Shown here piece after piece: positions 10,540 to 20,683 of a stretch of 64,000 nt of DNA. The notes under the pieces were generated by a model, which was not told where the DNA came from, did not search any database, and saw only the letters and a list, made by a program, of their open reading frames with translations. Source of the DNA: Codonopsis lanceolata (taxonomy: Eukaryota; Streptophyta; Magnoliopsida; Asterales; Campanulaceae); NCBI GenBank assembly GCA_013146195.2, contig CM028377.1:163672753-163736752 (forward strand), given 5' to 3'. Positions within the stretch are counted from its first letter, which is position 1; every line of letters begins with the position of its first letter. The translations under genes were made by a program, and so were the position numbers.

Positions 10540-11190
10540 AATTTTACCTTTAACGACGAATTTTGCATCGGCGATGGAATTTGTCGCCGTGAAGGCCACC
10601 TTTAGCGACAAATGAAAATTCGTCGCTAGTTATTTGAAATTTTCCGTCAAATAAACCGAAATTAATTTCAAAAATATTCAGCGACGGAATTTTCCGTCGC
10701 TAAAGGTCAAAATTCCGTCGCTAAAGGATTTTAAAAATTAATTAAAATTGAATTTCAGCGACGGAAATTTCCGTCGCTAAAGGCTTTTAAAAATTAATTA
10801 AAATTGAATTTCAGCGACGGAAAATTCCGTCGCTAAAGGTGTTTAAAATTTAATCAAAATTGAATTTCAGCGACGGAAAATTCCGTCGCTAAAGGCTTTT
10901 AAAAATTAATTAAAATTGAATTTCAAATGATTAAAATCTGTCGCTAAAGCGTTAAAATTTAATTAAAATTGAATTTCAGCGACGGAAAATTCCGTCGCTA
11001 AAGGAGTTTAAAATTTAATTAAAATTGAATTTCGGCGACGGAAATTTCCGTCGCTAAAGTATTTTTAAAAATAATAATTTTTAATTTTTAAAAAATAATA
11101 AATTTTAATTTCAGCGACGGAAATTTCCGTCGCTAAAGGATTTTTAAAAATAATTAATTTTAATTTCAGCGACGGAAATTTCCGTCACTG
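10540..11190. repeat. CACTA-2 left subterminal palindromic repeats
   Basis: About nine units of roughly 60 bp, each centred on a palindrome of the form AGCGACGGAA..TTCCGTCGCT and separated by AT-rich AAAATTAATTAAAATTGAAT. Each palindrome can form a hairpin by itself. The right end (15908-16312) has the same units. Confidence 0.92.
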
Positions 11191-11199
11191 ATAATGCAA

Positions 11200-11820
11200 A
11201 ATTAAATTGAATTCTAATTAATATAAAATATCAAAAATATATGAAATTAAATTGAAATTAAATTAAAATAATATTTGAAATGTTAATTTAATAATATAAT
11301 ATCAATAATTAAAATGATTAGCATCAATATAATTACAAAAAATAAAACATTCAAATTACAACTTAACTTAACTTAATGTAACGTTAACTTAAATTGAAAT
11401 TAAATTAAAATAATATTTAAAATGTTAATTTAATAATATAATATCAATAATTAAAATGATTAGCATCAATATAATTACAAAAAAAATAAAACATTCACAT
11501 TACAACTTAACTTAACTTAACTTAACTTAACGTAACTTAACGTAACATAACGTTAACTTAAATTGAAATTAAATTAAATTAATATTTGAAATGTTGATTT
11601 AATAATATAATATCAATAATTAAAATGATTAGCTTCAATATAATTACAAAAATTAAAACATTCACAACTTAACTTAACTTAACGTAACGTAACGTTAACT
11701 TAAATTGAAATTAAATAAAAATAATATTTGAAATGTTAATTTAATAATATAATATCAATAATTAAAATGATTAGCATCAATATAATTCAAAAATTAAAAC
11801 ATTCACATTACAACTTAACT
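11200..11820 (+). repeat. ~150-bp AT-rich repeat, about 4 copies
   Basis: Four units begin near 11245, 11392, 11562 and 11703 with AAATTGAAATTAAAT. They contain AATATCAATAATTAAAATGA and ATTACAAAAA.TAAAACATTC, and end in a short AACTTAACTT run. They lead into the long pentamer array. Confidence 0.85.
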
Positions 11821-13415
11821 TAACGTAACTTAACGTTTACTTAACTTAACTTAACTTAACTTAACTTAGCAACTTAACTTAACTTAACTTAACTTAACTT
11901 AACTTGACTTAACTTAACGTAACATAACGTTAACTTAACTTAGCTTAACGTAACTTAACTTAACTTAACTTGACTTAACTTAACTCAACTTAACCTAACG
12001 TAACTTAACTTAACTTAACTTAACTTAACTTAACTTAACTTAACTTAACTTGACTTAACTTAACTCAACTTAACTTAACTTAACTTAACTTAACTTAACT
12101 TAACTTAACTTAACTTAACTTAACTTAACTTAACTTGACTTAACTTAACTCAACTTAACTTAACGTAACTTAACTTAACTTAACTTAACTTAACTTAACT
12201 TAACTTAACTTAGCTTAACGTAACTTAAGTTAACTTAACTTGACTTAACTTAACTCAACTTAACTTAAGTTAACTTAACTTAGCTTAACGTAACTTAACT
12301 TAACTTAATTTAACTTAACTTAACGTAACTTAACATAACTTAACTTAACTTAACTTAACTTAACTTAACTTAACTTAAGGTAACTTAACATGAAAACACG
12401 CTACGCCTATTGGCGAAATGGTATAATGGAGTACAATGGACCATTATGACATGAAAACACGCTACGCCTATTGGCGAAATGTTATAATGGAGTACGATGG
12501 ACCATTATAACATGGAAACACGCTACGCCTATTGACGAAATGGTATAATGGAGTACGATGGACCATTATAACATGTAACACGATACGCCTATTGGCGAAA
12601 TGGTATAATGGAGTACGATAGACCATTATAACATGAAACACGATACGCCTATTGGCGAAATGTTATAATGGAGTACGATAGACCATTATAACATGAAACA
12701 CGATACGCCTATTGGCGAAATGGTATAATGGAGTACGATAGACCATTATAACATGAAAACACGCTACGCCTATTGGCGAAATGTTATAATGGAGTACGAT
12801 GGACCATTATAACATGAAAACACGCTACGCCTATTGACGAAATGGTATAATGAAGTACGATGGACCATTATAACATGAAACACGATACGCCTATTGGCGA
12901 AATGTTATAACGGAGTACGATAGACCATTATAGCATGAAACACGATACGCCTATTGGCGAAATGGTATAATGGAGTACGATAGACCATTATAACATGAAA
13001 ACACGTTACGCCTATTAATGGTGAAATGTTATAATGGACTAAGATGGACCATTATAACATGAAAACGTAATGTAACATAAGTTAACTTAGCTTAACGTAA
13101 CGTAAGTTAACTTAGCTTAAACGTAATGTAACTTAACTTAACTTAACTTAGCTTAGCTTAACGTAACGTAACTTAACTTAACATAACATAACTTAACTTA
13201 ACTTAACGTAACTTAACATAACTTAACGTAACGTAACGTAACTTAACATAACTTAACTTAACGTAACATAACTTAACTTAGCTTAACTTAACTTAACTTA
13301 CCTTAACTTAACTTAACGTGACTTAGCTTAACTTAACTTAACTTAACTTAATTTAACTTAACTTAGCTTAACTTAACTTAACTTAGCATAACTTAACTTA
13401 ACTTAACTTAGCTTA
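11820..13415 (-). repeat. CACTA-2 compound array: AACTT/AACGT pentamers and ~62-bp satellite
   Basis: Pentamers AACTT, with some AACGT and AGCTT variants, fill 11820-12390 and 13070-13415. About 11 copies of the ~62-bp satellite lie between (12390-13070), reading GAAAACACGCTACGCCTATT and GGCGAAATGGTATAATGGAG. These are the reverse complement of the CACTA-1 units, so the two arrays form a large inverted repeat about 4 kb apart. Confidence 0.95.
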
Positions 13416-14270
13416 ACCCCAACCCCAACCCCAACCCCACCCCAACCCCAACCCCCACCCCACCCCACCCCACCCCAACCCCAACCCTAACCCCAAACCC
13501 CAACCCTAACCCTAACCCTAAAACGTAAACCTAAAACCTAAAACCTAAACCTAAACCTAAACCTAACCCCACCTCTACCCCCAACCCCACCCCTAAACCC
13601 CAACCCTAAAACGTAAACCTAAAACCTAAACCTAAACATAAACCATAAACCTAATTCGTAATACTAACCTTAAACCTAAACCATAACACTATCCCTAAAC
13701 CTAAACCCAACCCCACCCCACCCCCACCCCACCCCACCCCAACCCCAACCCTAAAACGTAAACCTTAAACCTAAACCTATACCTATACTATAAACCTAAT
13801 TCGTAATACTAATCTTAAACCTAAACCATAACACTATCCCTAGACCTAAACCCAACCCCACCCCCACCCAAACCCTAACCCTAAACCCCAACCCTAACCC
13901 TAACCCTAAAACGTAAACCTTAAACCTAAACCTAAAACTAAACCTAAACCATAACACTATCCCTAAACCTAAACCTAACCCCAAACACACCCCAACCCCA
14001 CCCCCACCCCACCCAACCCCAACCCTAAACCCCAACCTTAAAATGTAAACCTTAAACCTTAAACCTTAAACCTTAAACCTAAACCTAAACCTAAATCTGA
14101 ACCTAAACCTAAACCATAAACCTAATTCGTAACACTAACCTTAAACCTAAACCATAACACTAACACTAACCCTAAACTTAACCCTAAACCCAACCCCACC
14201 CCCACCCCACCCCAACCCCACCCCCACCCTATCCCCACCCCTACCCCCAACCCCACTCCACCCCTAAATC
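13416..14270 (+). repeat. Degenerate telomere-like repeat block
   Basis: The block consists of short units such as CCCCAA, CCCTAA, CCTAAA and CCTTAAA, with runs like ACCCTAACCCTAACCCTAAA. They match or nearly match the plant telomere repeat CCCTAAA. It also shows a higher-order repeat with AAACGTAAACCT and AACACTATCCCTAAACC recurring. The position inside CACTA-2 argues against a former chromosome end. The open frame on the other strand (13796-14035) is a product of the repeat. Confidence 0.85.
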
Positions 14271-14390
14271 TAAAGGTCTTAATATTTTTTTATTTTTATT
14301 AAATGTTAGTGTGTAATTAAAATGTTATAATTCTATTTTTATATTGTAGATGAAATATACATGAAATATACATGTTAGTTTGTATGGAAT

Positions 14391-15290
14391 GTATGCTAGT
14401 GTAAATTTAGCGTATTAATGTTTAAACATCGATTTATGTACGTTTGTTAGCTGGGTAGCCATGTTGATGCTATGAAATCCATGGTTGTAGTTTAATTGAC
14501 TTTGAAATAAAAAAAGATAACTTTATGTAAGTTTGGGGGGTGTTAGTATAAATAGTAAGAAATAAAAGGGTGTTAGTGTAAATAGTAAGAAATAAAAGGG
14601 TGTTAGTGTAAATTTAGTGTATTAATGCTTAAACATCGATTTATATACGTTTGTTAGTTGGGTAGCCATGTTGATGTTATGAAATCCATGGTTGTAGTTT
14701 AATTGACTTTGAAACCAAAAAAGATAATTGTATGTACGTTGAGGGGTGTTAGTGTAAATGGTAAGAATTAAAGGGGTGTTAGTATAAATTTAGTGTATTA
14801 ATGCTTAAACATCGGTTTATGTACGTTTGTTAGCTGGGTAGCCATGTTGATGCTATGAAATCCATGGTTTTAGTTTACTTGACTTTGAAACCGAACAACA
14901 TAACTGTATGTACGTTTAGGGGGTGTTAGTGTAAATAGTAAGAAATAAATGGGTGTTAGTGTAAATTTAGTGTATTAATGTTTAAACATCGATTTATGTA
15001 CGCTTGTTAGATGGGTAGCCATGTTGATGCTATGAAATCCATGGTTGTAGTTTAGTTGACTTTGAAACCAAAAAAGATAATTGTATGTACGTTTAGGGGG
15101 GTGTTAGTGTAAATGGTAAGAAACAAAGGGGGTGTTAGTGTAAATTTAGTGTATTAATGTTTAAACATCGATTTATGTACGCTTGTTAGCTAGGTAGCCA
15201 TGTTGATGCTATGAAATCCATGGTTGTAGTTTAATTGACTTTGAAACCGAACAACATAACCGTATGTACGTTGGGGGACTTTGAAACCGA
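14391..15290 (+). repeat. ~177-bp tandem repeat, about 5 copies
   Basis: The landmark GGTAGCCATGTTGATGCTAT recurs near 14453, 14660, 14837, 15014 and 15193, giving a period of about 177 bp with one longer unit. Each unit also has GTTAGTGTAAATTTAGTGTA and TTTAAACATCGATTTATGTA. It lies inside CACTA-2 and no coding function is visible. Confidence 0.9.
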
Positions 15291-15907
15291 ACGTGCTTAC
15301 TTTCAAGCAACATTTATTCCATTTCTTCTCTTTCCATTCCTCTGGTTTAATACTCATATTGGGGGTGGGGGAAATAGGGTTTGACCATTTTTGTTATTAT
15401 TATTAACTAATTGATTTTGGATAACTTGTACATGTTTAGGTTCATCCAGCAAAATAGTATTCCATAAATGTATTCCTATGGTAAGCTTCTAAAGCTTCTT
15501 GTTTGATCATATGAAAACAATGACTTACTTTTTCTTGTTGATTTTTAATCAAAATAGTAATTTTACTTGGACAGGTTTTCTAGCTGATTGCGGTGAAGAT
15601 GAAGTTTTTTTTGATACTCATGTCGTAGGATTTTTTTAATTTTATTTTTAGTTTTTTTAATTAGATATAGTTTACATGGATTTGTACAAGTTTAAATTTA
15701 CAAGTTAACTCTAGAAACAAGTTTTTAGTATTAATTGTTATGTATAATTTACATGGATTGTTGTAATAACATTTACAGTTTGATGTTTTTAAATTGGTTT
15801 TATATTATTGTTTATTTTGTATCTTCAGTTTTGTATTAATTGTTATATTATCAGGTACAAAAATTTATAATAATAGTATTTTTGGGTTTTTTAATTTTTT
15901 TACATTA
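15291..15907. other. AT-rich spacer in CACTA-2, nothing recognised
   Basis: T-rich sequence without open frames or clear repeats joins the 177-bp array to the right subterminal palindromes. It could be decayed transposon or captured intron-like DNA. Confidence 0.4.
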
Positions 15908-16312
15908 TTAGCGACGGAATTTTCCGTCGCTGAAATTAAAATTTAATAAATTTTTAAACGCCTTTAGCGACGGAATTTTCCGTCGCTGAAATTCAAATTT
16001 AATTAATTTTTAAACGCCTTTAGCGACGGAAATTTCCGTCGCTGAAATTCTAATTTAATTAATTTTTAAACGCCTTTAGCGACGAAAATTTTCGTCGCTG
16101 AAATTCAATTTTAATTAATTTTTAAAAGCCTTTAGCGACGGAATTTTCCGTCGCTGAAATTCAATTTTAATTAATTTTTAAAAGCCTTTAGCGACGGAAA
16201 TCGGTCCGTCGGCATCAGCGACGAAGAATTAGCGACGGAATGGCGACGGAAAAATTCCGTCGCTAGGGGCCTTTAGCGACGGAATTTCGCCTTTAGCGAC
16301 GGAAAATTCCGT
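15908..16312. repeat. CACTA-2 right subterminal palindromic repeats
   Basis: Seven or more copies of the AGCGACGGAA..TTCCGTCGCT palindrome are spaced about 60 bp apart by TTAATTAATTTTTAAACGCC. They are the mirror of the left-end array. Confidence 0.92.
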
Positions 16313-16338
16313 CACTAAAGGTCATTTTTCTAGTAGTG

Positions 16339-16702
16339 TTGGTTACTTCAGACTGGAGAAACAGATGATGAATAGACTCACAACCTGGGAGATGAATGCA
16401 ACAAGCACATTTTGAAGCCATATAAAACCCTTTAATTTTCAAATTTTCATCAACCGGAATAGCGCCATGGAAAAGTTTCCAAACAAAACCGCTAACTTTT
16501 AGAGGAAGCCAAGGCTGCCAGATCTTCACAGCCCAAGACATTTGAGGACCTCTATCTCGAATCAAATTATAGAAAGCCGAACTCTCAAAATTACCGGAAG
16601 TTGTATGCTTAAAAACCAACCTGTCCGAAACCCCGGCCGAATGGAGACTCTACGAATTTCCCTGTGAAACTGATCAGGAATAATGGGAAGCAAATCCTCA
16701 AT
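16339..16702 (-). pseudogene. LINE-A zinc-finger (zf-RVT) portion
   Basis: The minus strand encodes WLPLKVSGFVWKLFHGAIPV, then a Cys/His cluster (MASKCACC...CESIHHLFLQ). This is the reverse-transcriptase-associated zinc-finger domain found between RT and RNase H in plant L1 elements. It continues, after removal of CACTA-2, into 10482. The 5' truncation of LINE-A is at 16702. Confidence 0.88.
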
Positions 16703-16787
16703 ACAAACTATTCGTCTCTAAAGTGGGTTTTCCGTCACTGATCACTGACGATGGGTTCCGTCACTAATTACTAGTTTTCTAGTAGTG

Positions 16788-17654
16788 TTCATTCTTTTTC
16801 GAAGAACTCAGCCTCTAGCAGAGCTTCATGACTTTATTCCTAAAGTTAGAGGTTAAGCTCTTGGATCGATTTGAAGATAGATTTTCAGATAGGTGCCCAA
16901 GGAAAATGAAGAGATGTCTGTATACATTGCATTCATATCTTCAGATTTGTACTCCATTACAAATACTGTTGATTGTGCAATAATTGATCATCATAGAAGG
17001 TCTAGTTCTTTGCACTCATCCGTTCAGATAATTTTTATATGAATGAACTTGAAAATTGTCTTCTCATATCCGTTTCTTGTTCTCGTCACCTATTTCTTTC
17101 TTTACTTAAGAATTTGTCTATGAATGATTAAGTAAAGATTAAGATTTGGAACGACGAGGACAAAAATAAATCATAGAGAGTCTAGGTTGATGTATCATGT
17201 AATTTATCTTTGAATAAATTCAGAAGTTCTTTCAAATGATTCATATTTCATTATTCAGTCTTTATCTCTCTATGAGCTTTCAGGAATTGACTTATTCTTT
17301 GAAAAACAATTCTCTATTGATTTCCTAAATCTGTATTTGGAAGAAGGATTAAGTGTGCTGTTGTTTTGAACATATATTCGTGTACATCCACTTAAGACTT
17401 CTCTAAATCTAAGCCTTACAATTTCCACTGCTTAAACTCTTTCAAACATGCTTTTAATTTACTGGCAGTTCACCAGCAGAGTTCATTACTCGGCTAAGAG
17501 CAAGTCTACTGTTTCATGTTACCAGCATACATGATCATCGTGTTAATTGCCTATGCCGTTAAAACCTACACTTTGAAAACAAGAAGAAAAGTTTTTAACT
17601 CGCATTATAGGCTATGCACCCCCTAGCCTATTTGAGCATCGTTGTGGACCAACA
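16788..17654. other. Right half of the DNA interrupted by CACTA-1; Copia/SIRE-like LTR end
   Basis: This continues 3507-4474 after the CACTA-1 TSD. No long ORF is present. Near the end, AACTCGCATTATAGGC is followed by ATGCACCCCCTAGCC and TTGTGGACCAACA, a pattern seen at the 3' end of SIRE/Maximus Copia LTRs. Without a partner LTR or TSD the call stays tentative. Confidence 0.3.
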
Positions 17655-18420
17655 ACCCAAATTAATCTAATTAACCCTTTTCTTTTGTTGTTTTGATTTT
17701 CAGAAACTTAGAAGAATTAGTGAACCAAATTAAACCCAAAAATCATGTGACTATTTGTTTTGGTTTCTTAGATCTCAAAACCCCCAAGTCCTAAAACCCA
17801 GAAATATTAAAACCTAAAAATCATATTTGACTTTTTTTTTGGTTTCTCAGATCTCGAAACCCACAAATTATAAAACCCAAAAATATTAAAACCAAAAAAT
17901 CATGTGAGTCTTTTTTTTTTTTTTTGGTTTCTCATATCTCGAAACCCACAAATCATAAAACCTAGAAATAACGAAAAATCATTAAAAAAAATTATGATTT
18001 AGTTTTTCACATGAAATTTTTTTGAAAACCCAAACATAAGAAAATTGTAGCACAAAATAAAAACGCACTCAAACAGAAACTTGAAGAGAACTTACAAATT
18101 ACGGCGAGAGAGAATACACAGAAACCAATAGATAGAGAGAGATAAACCGAGATAGATAAACTGAGGGAGGAAGAAACTGATATATAAACTGGGAGGTGAA
18201 GAGTAAGAGGAATATGGATAGGAAGAGAAGAATATGCTGAAGAAAAGAGAGGAAGAGAGAGAAAGAGAGATAGAGAATAGGGAAGAGGAATAAGGAACTG
18301 GGAAGAATAAGGAGAGAAAAGAGAGAAAGAGAGAGAAAGAGGAGAGAAAAGAGGGAGGGATTCCGTGGAATAAACAGTTACGTATGTTTGAGATATTTGA
18401 GAGTTAATTGTGCTTGGTAA
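17655..18420. repeat. Low-complexity spacer with ~80-bp tandem repeat and GA-rich tract
   Basis: At 17759-17985 three units of about 80 bp repeat GGTTTCTCAGATCTCGAAAC and CCACAAATYATAAAACC, each preceded by a T-run. At 18105-18365 a purine-rich stretch of GAGAGA/GGAAGAG follows. No gene is seen. Confidence 0.75.
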
Positions 18421-19000
18421 AAACCAATCCTAGTCAGTAGTTAGCTTTTCTAACTGTCTGATCTGCATTATATATACATTAGATCTTTGTGTCCGGAGCC
18501 AGTATATGTGATTTCGTTAATTGAAATACCAACGTCTAAATAGAAGGTGCGATTTTTTTTAAAAATGTTACAGTTGAGGGGTATATTACTTCAAGTGGTA
18601 GTTGATGGGCGCTATTCAAACTCTACCCATAGTTGAGGGGGATTATTTGTAAGGAGTTATATGTAATTGACATATGGACATTTGATTTTACGGCAGAATC
18701 AACCCCCATGACTAGATAGTCTCAGTCAATCAATTGAGCTCTATTGTGAGATTATATTAATGTAAGGTTGATGTTTTATAATGAGTAATTGTTTAGAAGA
18801 TTAATCTCAGGGTGTGCTGCTCATAATATTAATTGTAAGAGGTGACTTTGTAATACGGTGAGATAAAATAAAGAGTTAAAAGTAGATAACTACTCTCACA
18901 CATGTGAATGTGAGAGTGAATCTCAACCATTAATTTTTTTTAAATAATTTTATCTCAACCTCTAGATAGCTTTAGTCAATTATACATGTGTGGAAATGAG

Positions 19001-19044
<44 letters not shown>

Positions 19045-19848
19045 TACTATTAGAGTTCATTATAATTAAGAAAATGTTTTAGTTTATAACTATATATAAT
19101 CAAAATATACTCCGTTCGTTTCGGGTAAGGGGTCTTGTTTAAAAGTCAAACTTTTTAAGAAATGATACTTTTATGCCTTAATTTTGAAAGTTGACTTCTT
19201 AAATGAAAACATCACAAAATAGAATATTTGACTCTTTACTCAGAATAAGAAAGTATTAATATTACATGTAACGAGTAAAAGTGAAAAGTTATGGAGACTA
19301 AAAACATAACTTTCCCAAAATAGTTAGTGAAATACTCACTCCATTCCAAGCAAAGAGTTCATTATATTATTTTTGAGATGTTTCACTCTAAGAGTTTACT
19401 TTCAAAATTATGCTTACAATTTTTTAACATTTTATCTTTACCATCCACTTGTGTTGTAAGTACATTTTTTGTGCTTAACTATTTTTATAATTATGATTAA
19501 CTTTAATAATATTAATATATCCCTTAATAATTAAATTTTTCAAATGGCTACTTTTTTATGAAATGAAGTGATTATTTGTATGAAACCGGGGGAGGGGGGA
19601 GGGGCGGCGGCGTATATAAAAGAAATTCCCTTTTTTTCTTTCAACGTCATTCAACCATATTGAAATCAAATAATGTTCTTATGTTCTTATGTTCATAGTA
19701 TTTAACCAAACGAAATGCGACGCGAATACGCAAGTATTTCAAGATCTACACTTATTATCCTTCTAATTCTATATCATTCTTCTCATCTTATCCTAATTAT
19801 TTGAAGTGTTGGCATTCCCTAACTCCAATCTCAAAATTCTCATAAGTA
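18421..19848. other. AT-rich intergenic DNA
   Basis: No gene is seen. A (TA)n microsatellite lies at about 19005-19039. Stretches at 19108 and 19334 begin with a CTCC.TTCG/CTCCATTCC-type motif reminiscent of Stowaway/mariner MITE ends, but no clean inverted partner was found. Confidence 0.5.
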
Positions 19849-19863
19849 AATACCTCTATATCC

Positions 19864-20090
19864 GGAACTCACCCCCCCGAGAGTTCCCACACCTCAGCCC
19901 CATGAGAACGTGAGGGGGAAAATCACGGTGACTCAACGATTAAGAAGTTAGGAGGATCAGTGCCTAGTACCTACAAGGAGCCACCCCCACAAGAGGATGA
20001 AACCCTCACACTGCGGTTGCTAGGACTCGATCCTTGGTCCTGTATCCAAATCTACTAATTCTTAACCAACTGAGTTAAGTCCGTGAGGGC
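19864..20090 (-). mobile_element. tRNA-derived SINE with 15-bp TSD
   Basis: The element is 227 bp on the minus strand. Its 5' end (at 20090) reads into a tRNA-like promoter: an A-box-like TTAACTCAGTTGGTTAAG near 20061-20078 and a B-box-like GGATCGAGTCC near 20025-20035. A perfect 15-bp TSD AATACCTCTATATCC flanks it (19849-19863 and 20091-20105). The body contains TGTGAGGGTTTCATCC and GGTACTAGGCACTGATCC; there is no long poly(A). It lies about 0.6 kb upstream of the glutaredoxin ATG. Confidence 0.88.
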
Positions 20091-20105
20091 AATACCTCTA
20101 TATCC

Positions 20106-20683
20106 AATAAAATTAGGCTGTGAAAAGAGAAGAGTCGAAAAAGTACTTTCTCTCTCTCACACACACACACATGTGTGTTTAATTAATAGTAGGTTCTACG
20201 AGATAAAATCTCACGATTTCACAACTTAACTTATCAATACAATATGTATTTGATAAAAAAAATCCGTCTATAAAAAATATCTGTAATATTGTTTTAGCTA
20301 AAGTTTTAATATTTTCTTTCGACATTGCTTGTAAGTTGGTAAACATTTACAACTTGTAAGGCCCAAGGGTATCTTAAGCACCCTATCCTAATATCTCAAG
20401 GAATCTTTCATCTTTCCTCTCTCCTTCACCCTTTTCTCTTTTCAATTAATTAATAATTTAAATATGCAACCACCATGCCATGCATCTCTTCTTGTCTATA
20501 TAAATACAAGGTCAGAGTGCTTCAAATTACATCATAACCAAAGCCTACCTATTTCTATCAACACTTCCCAAGTAGCCACAGTTTCTCTTTTCTCCTAAGT
20601 TTCCCCTACTGCACATTTAGCTTGATTGGGAGCATCTTTTGTTTCTCTATTACTTCTTTCACTTCATAGTAGCATTGAGATAG
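20106..20683 (+). promoter_or_regulatory. Upstream region of the glutaredoxin gene
   Basis: This holds a short CA microsatellite (20157-20173), CT-rich stretches and a good TATA box CTATATAAATA at 20496-20506, 178 bases before the ATG. A CCATGCCATGCATCTC stretch lies just upstream of the TATA box. The leader (about 20530-20683) is pyrimidine-rich, as is typical of plant 5' UTRs. No upstream ORF of note was seen. Confidence 0.6.

Larger units (their letters stand above)
10483..16338. mobile_element. CACTA-2: CACTA element nested in LINE-A
   Basis: The ends are CACTACTAGAAA (10483-10494) and its complement closing at 16338. The 3-bp TSD is TTG on the right (16339-16341) and TTA on the left (10480-10482), one transition apart. 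Deleting the element plus one TSD copy rejoins the LINE-A reading frame (..EVT-K-AVW..), which confirms both boundaries. The body is 5.9 kb with no transposase, made almost wholly of repeats: subterminal palindromes, ~150-bp repeats, pentamers, the ~62-bp satellite, a telomere-like block and a 177-bp repeat. It belongs with CACTA-1 by TIR and satellite content. Confidence 0.93.
9477..16702 (-). mobile_element. LINE-A: 5'-truncated plant L1 LINE, split by CACTA-2
   Basis: Two separated pieces (16702-16339 and 10482-9477) join into one minus-strand LINE 3' end of about 1.4 kb. A 15-bp TSD ACAAACTATTCGTCT flanks it (9462-9476 and 16703-16717). The 3' end has a poly(A) tail, seen as T's from 9477. 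The 3' UTR (GGCTGGTTGTCCCCCTCA) is nearly the same as that of LINE-B at 62710-62730, so both belong to one family. The 5' truncation lies just upstream of the zinc-finger region, a usual outcome of incomplete reverse transcription. Confidence 0.92.
4475..16787. mobile_element. CACTA-1: CACTA DNA transposon carrying a histone H4 gene
   Basis: The termini are perfect inverted repeats: CACTACTAGAAAA at 4475-4487, with its complement TTTTCTAGTAGTG ending at 16787. They are flanked by the 3-bp TSD TTC (4472-4474 and 16788-16790), as expected for CACTA/EnSpm elements. Subterminal copies of GTGACGGA/TCCGTCAC and GCGACGGAA lie at 4490-4950 and at 9241-9461 plus 16718-16770. No transposase is visible, so the element is non-autonomous. 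Removing the nested LINE-A/CACTA-2 insertion and one TSD copy leaves about 5.1 kb. The cargo is a histone H4 ORF, a second gene-like fragment and long satellite arrays. Confidence 0.93.

Noticed and set aside
13796..14035. 79-residue Gly/Leu-rich minus-strand ORF
   Set aside because: It is a direct translation of the telomere-like repeat and has no independent support.
19108..19256. Possible Stowaway/mariner MITE (TACTCCGTTCGTTTCGGG start)
   Set aside because: The right terminal repeat is very poor and no TA duplication could be established.
20025..20085. Possible tRNA gene (A- and B-box-like sequences on the minus strand)
   Set aside because: The cloverleaf is not complete, and the sequence is part of a 227-bp unit with a 15-bp TSD, so it is a SINE head rather than a tRNA gene.
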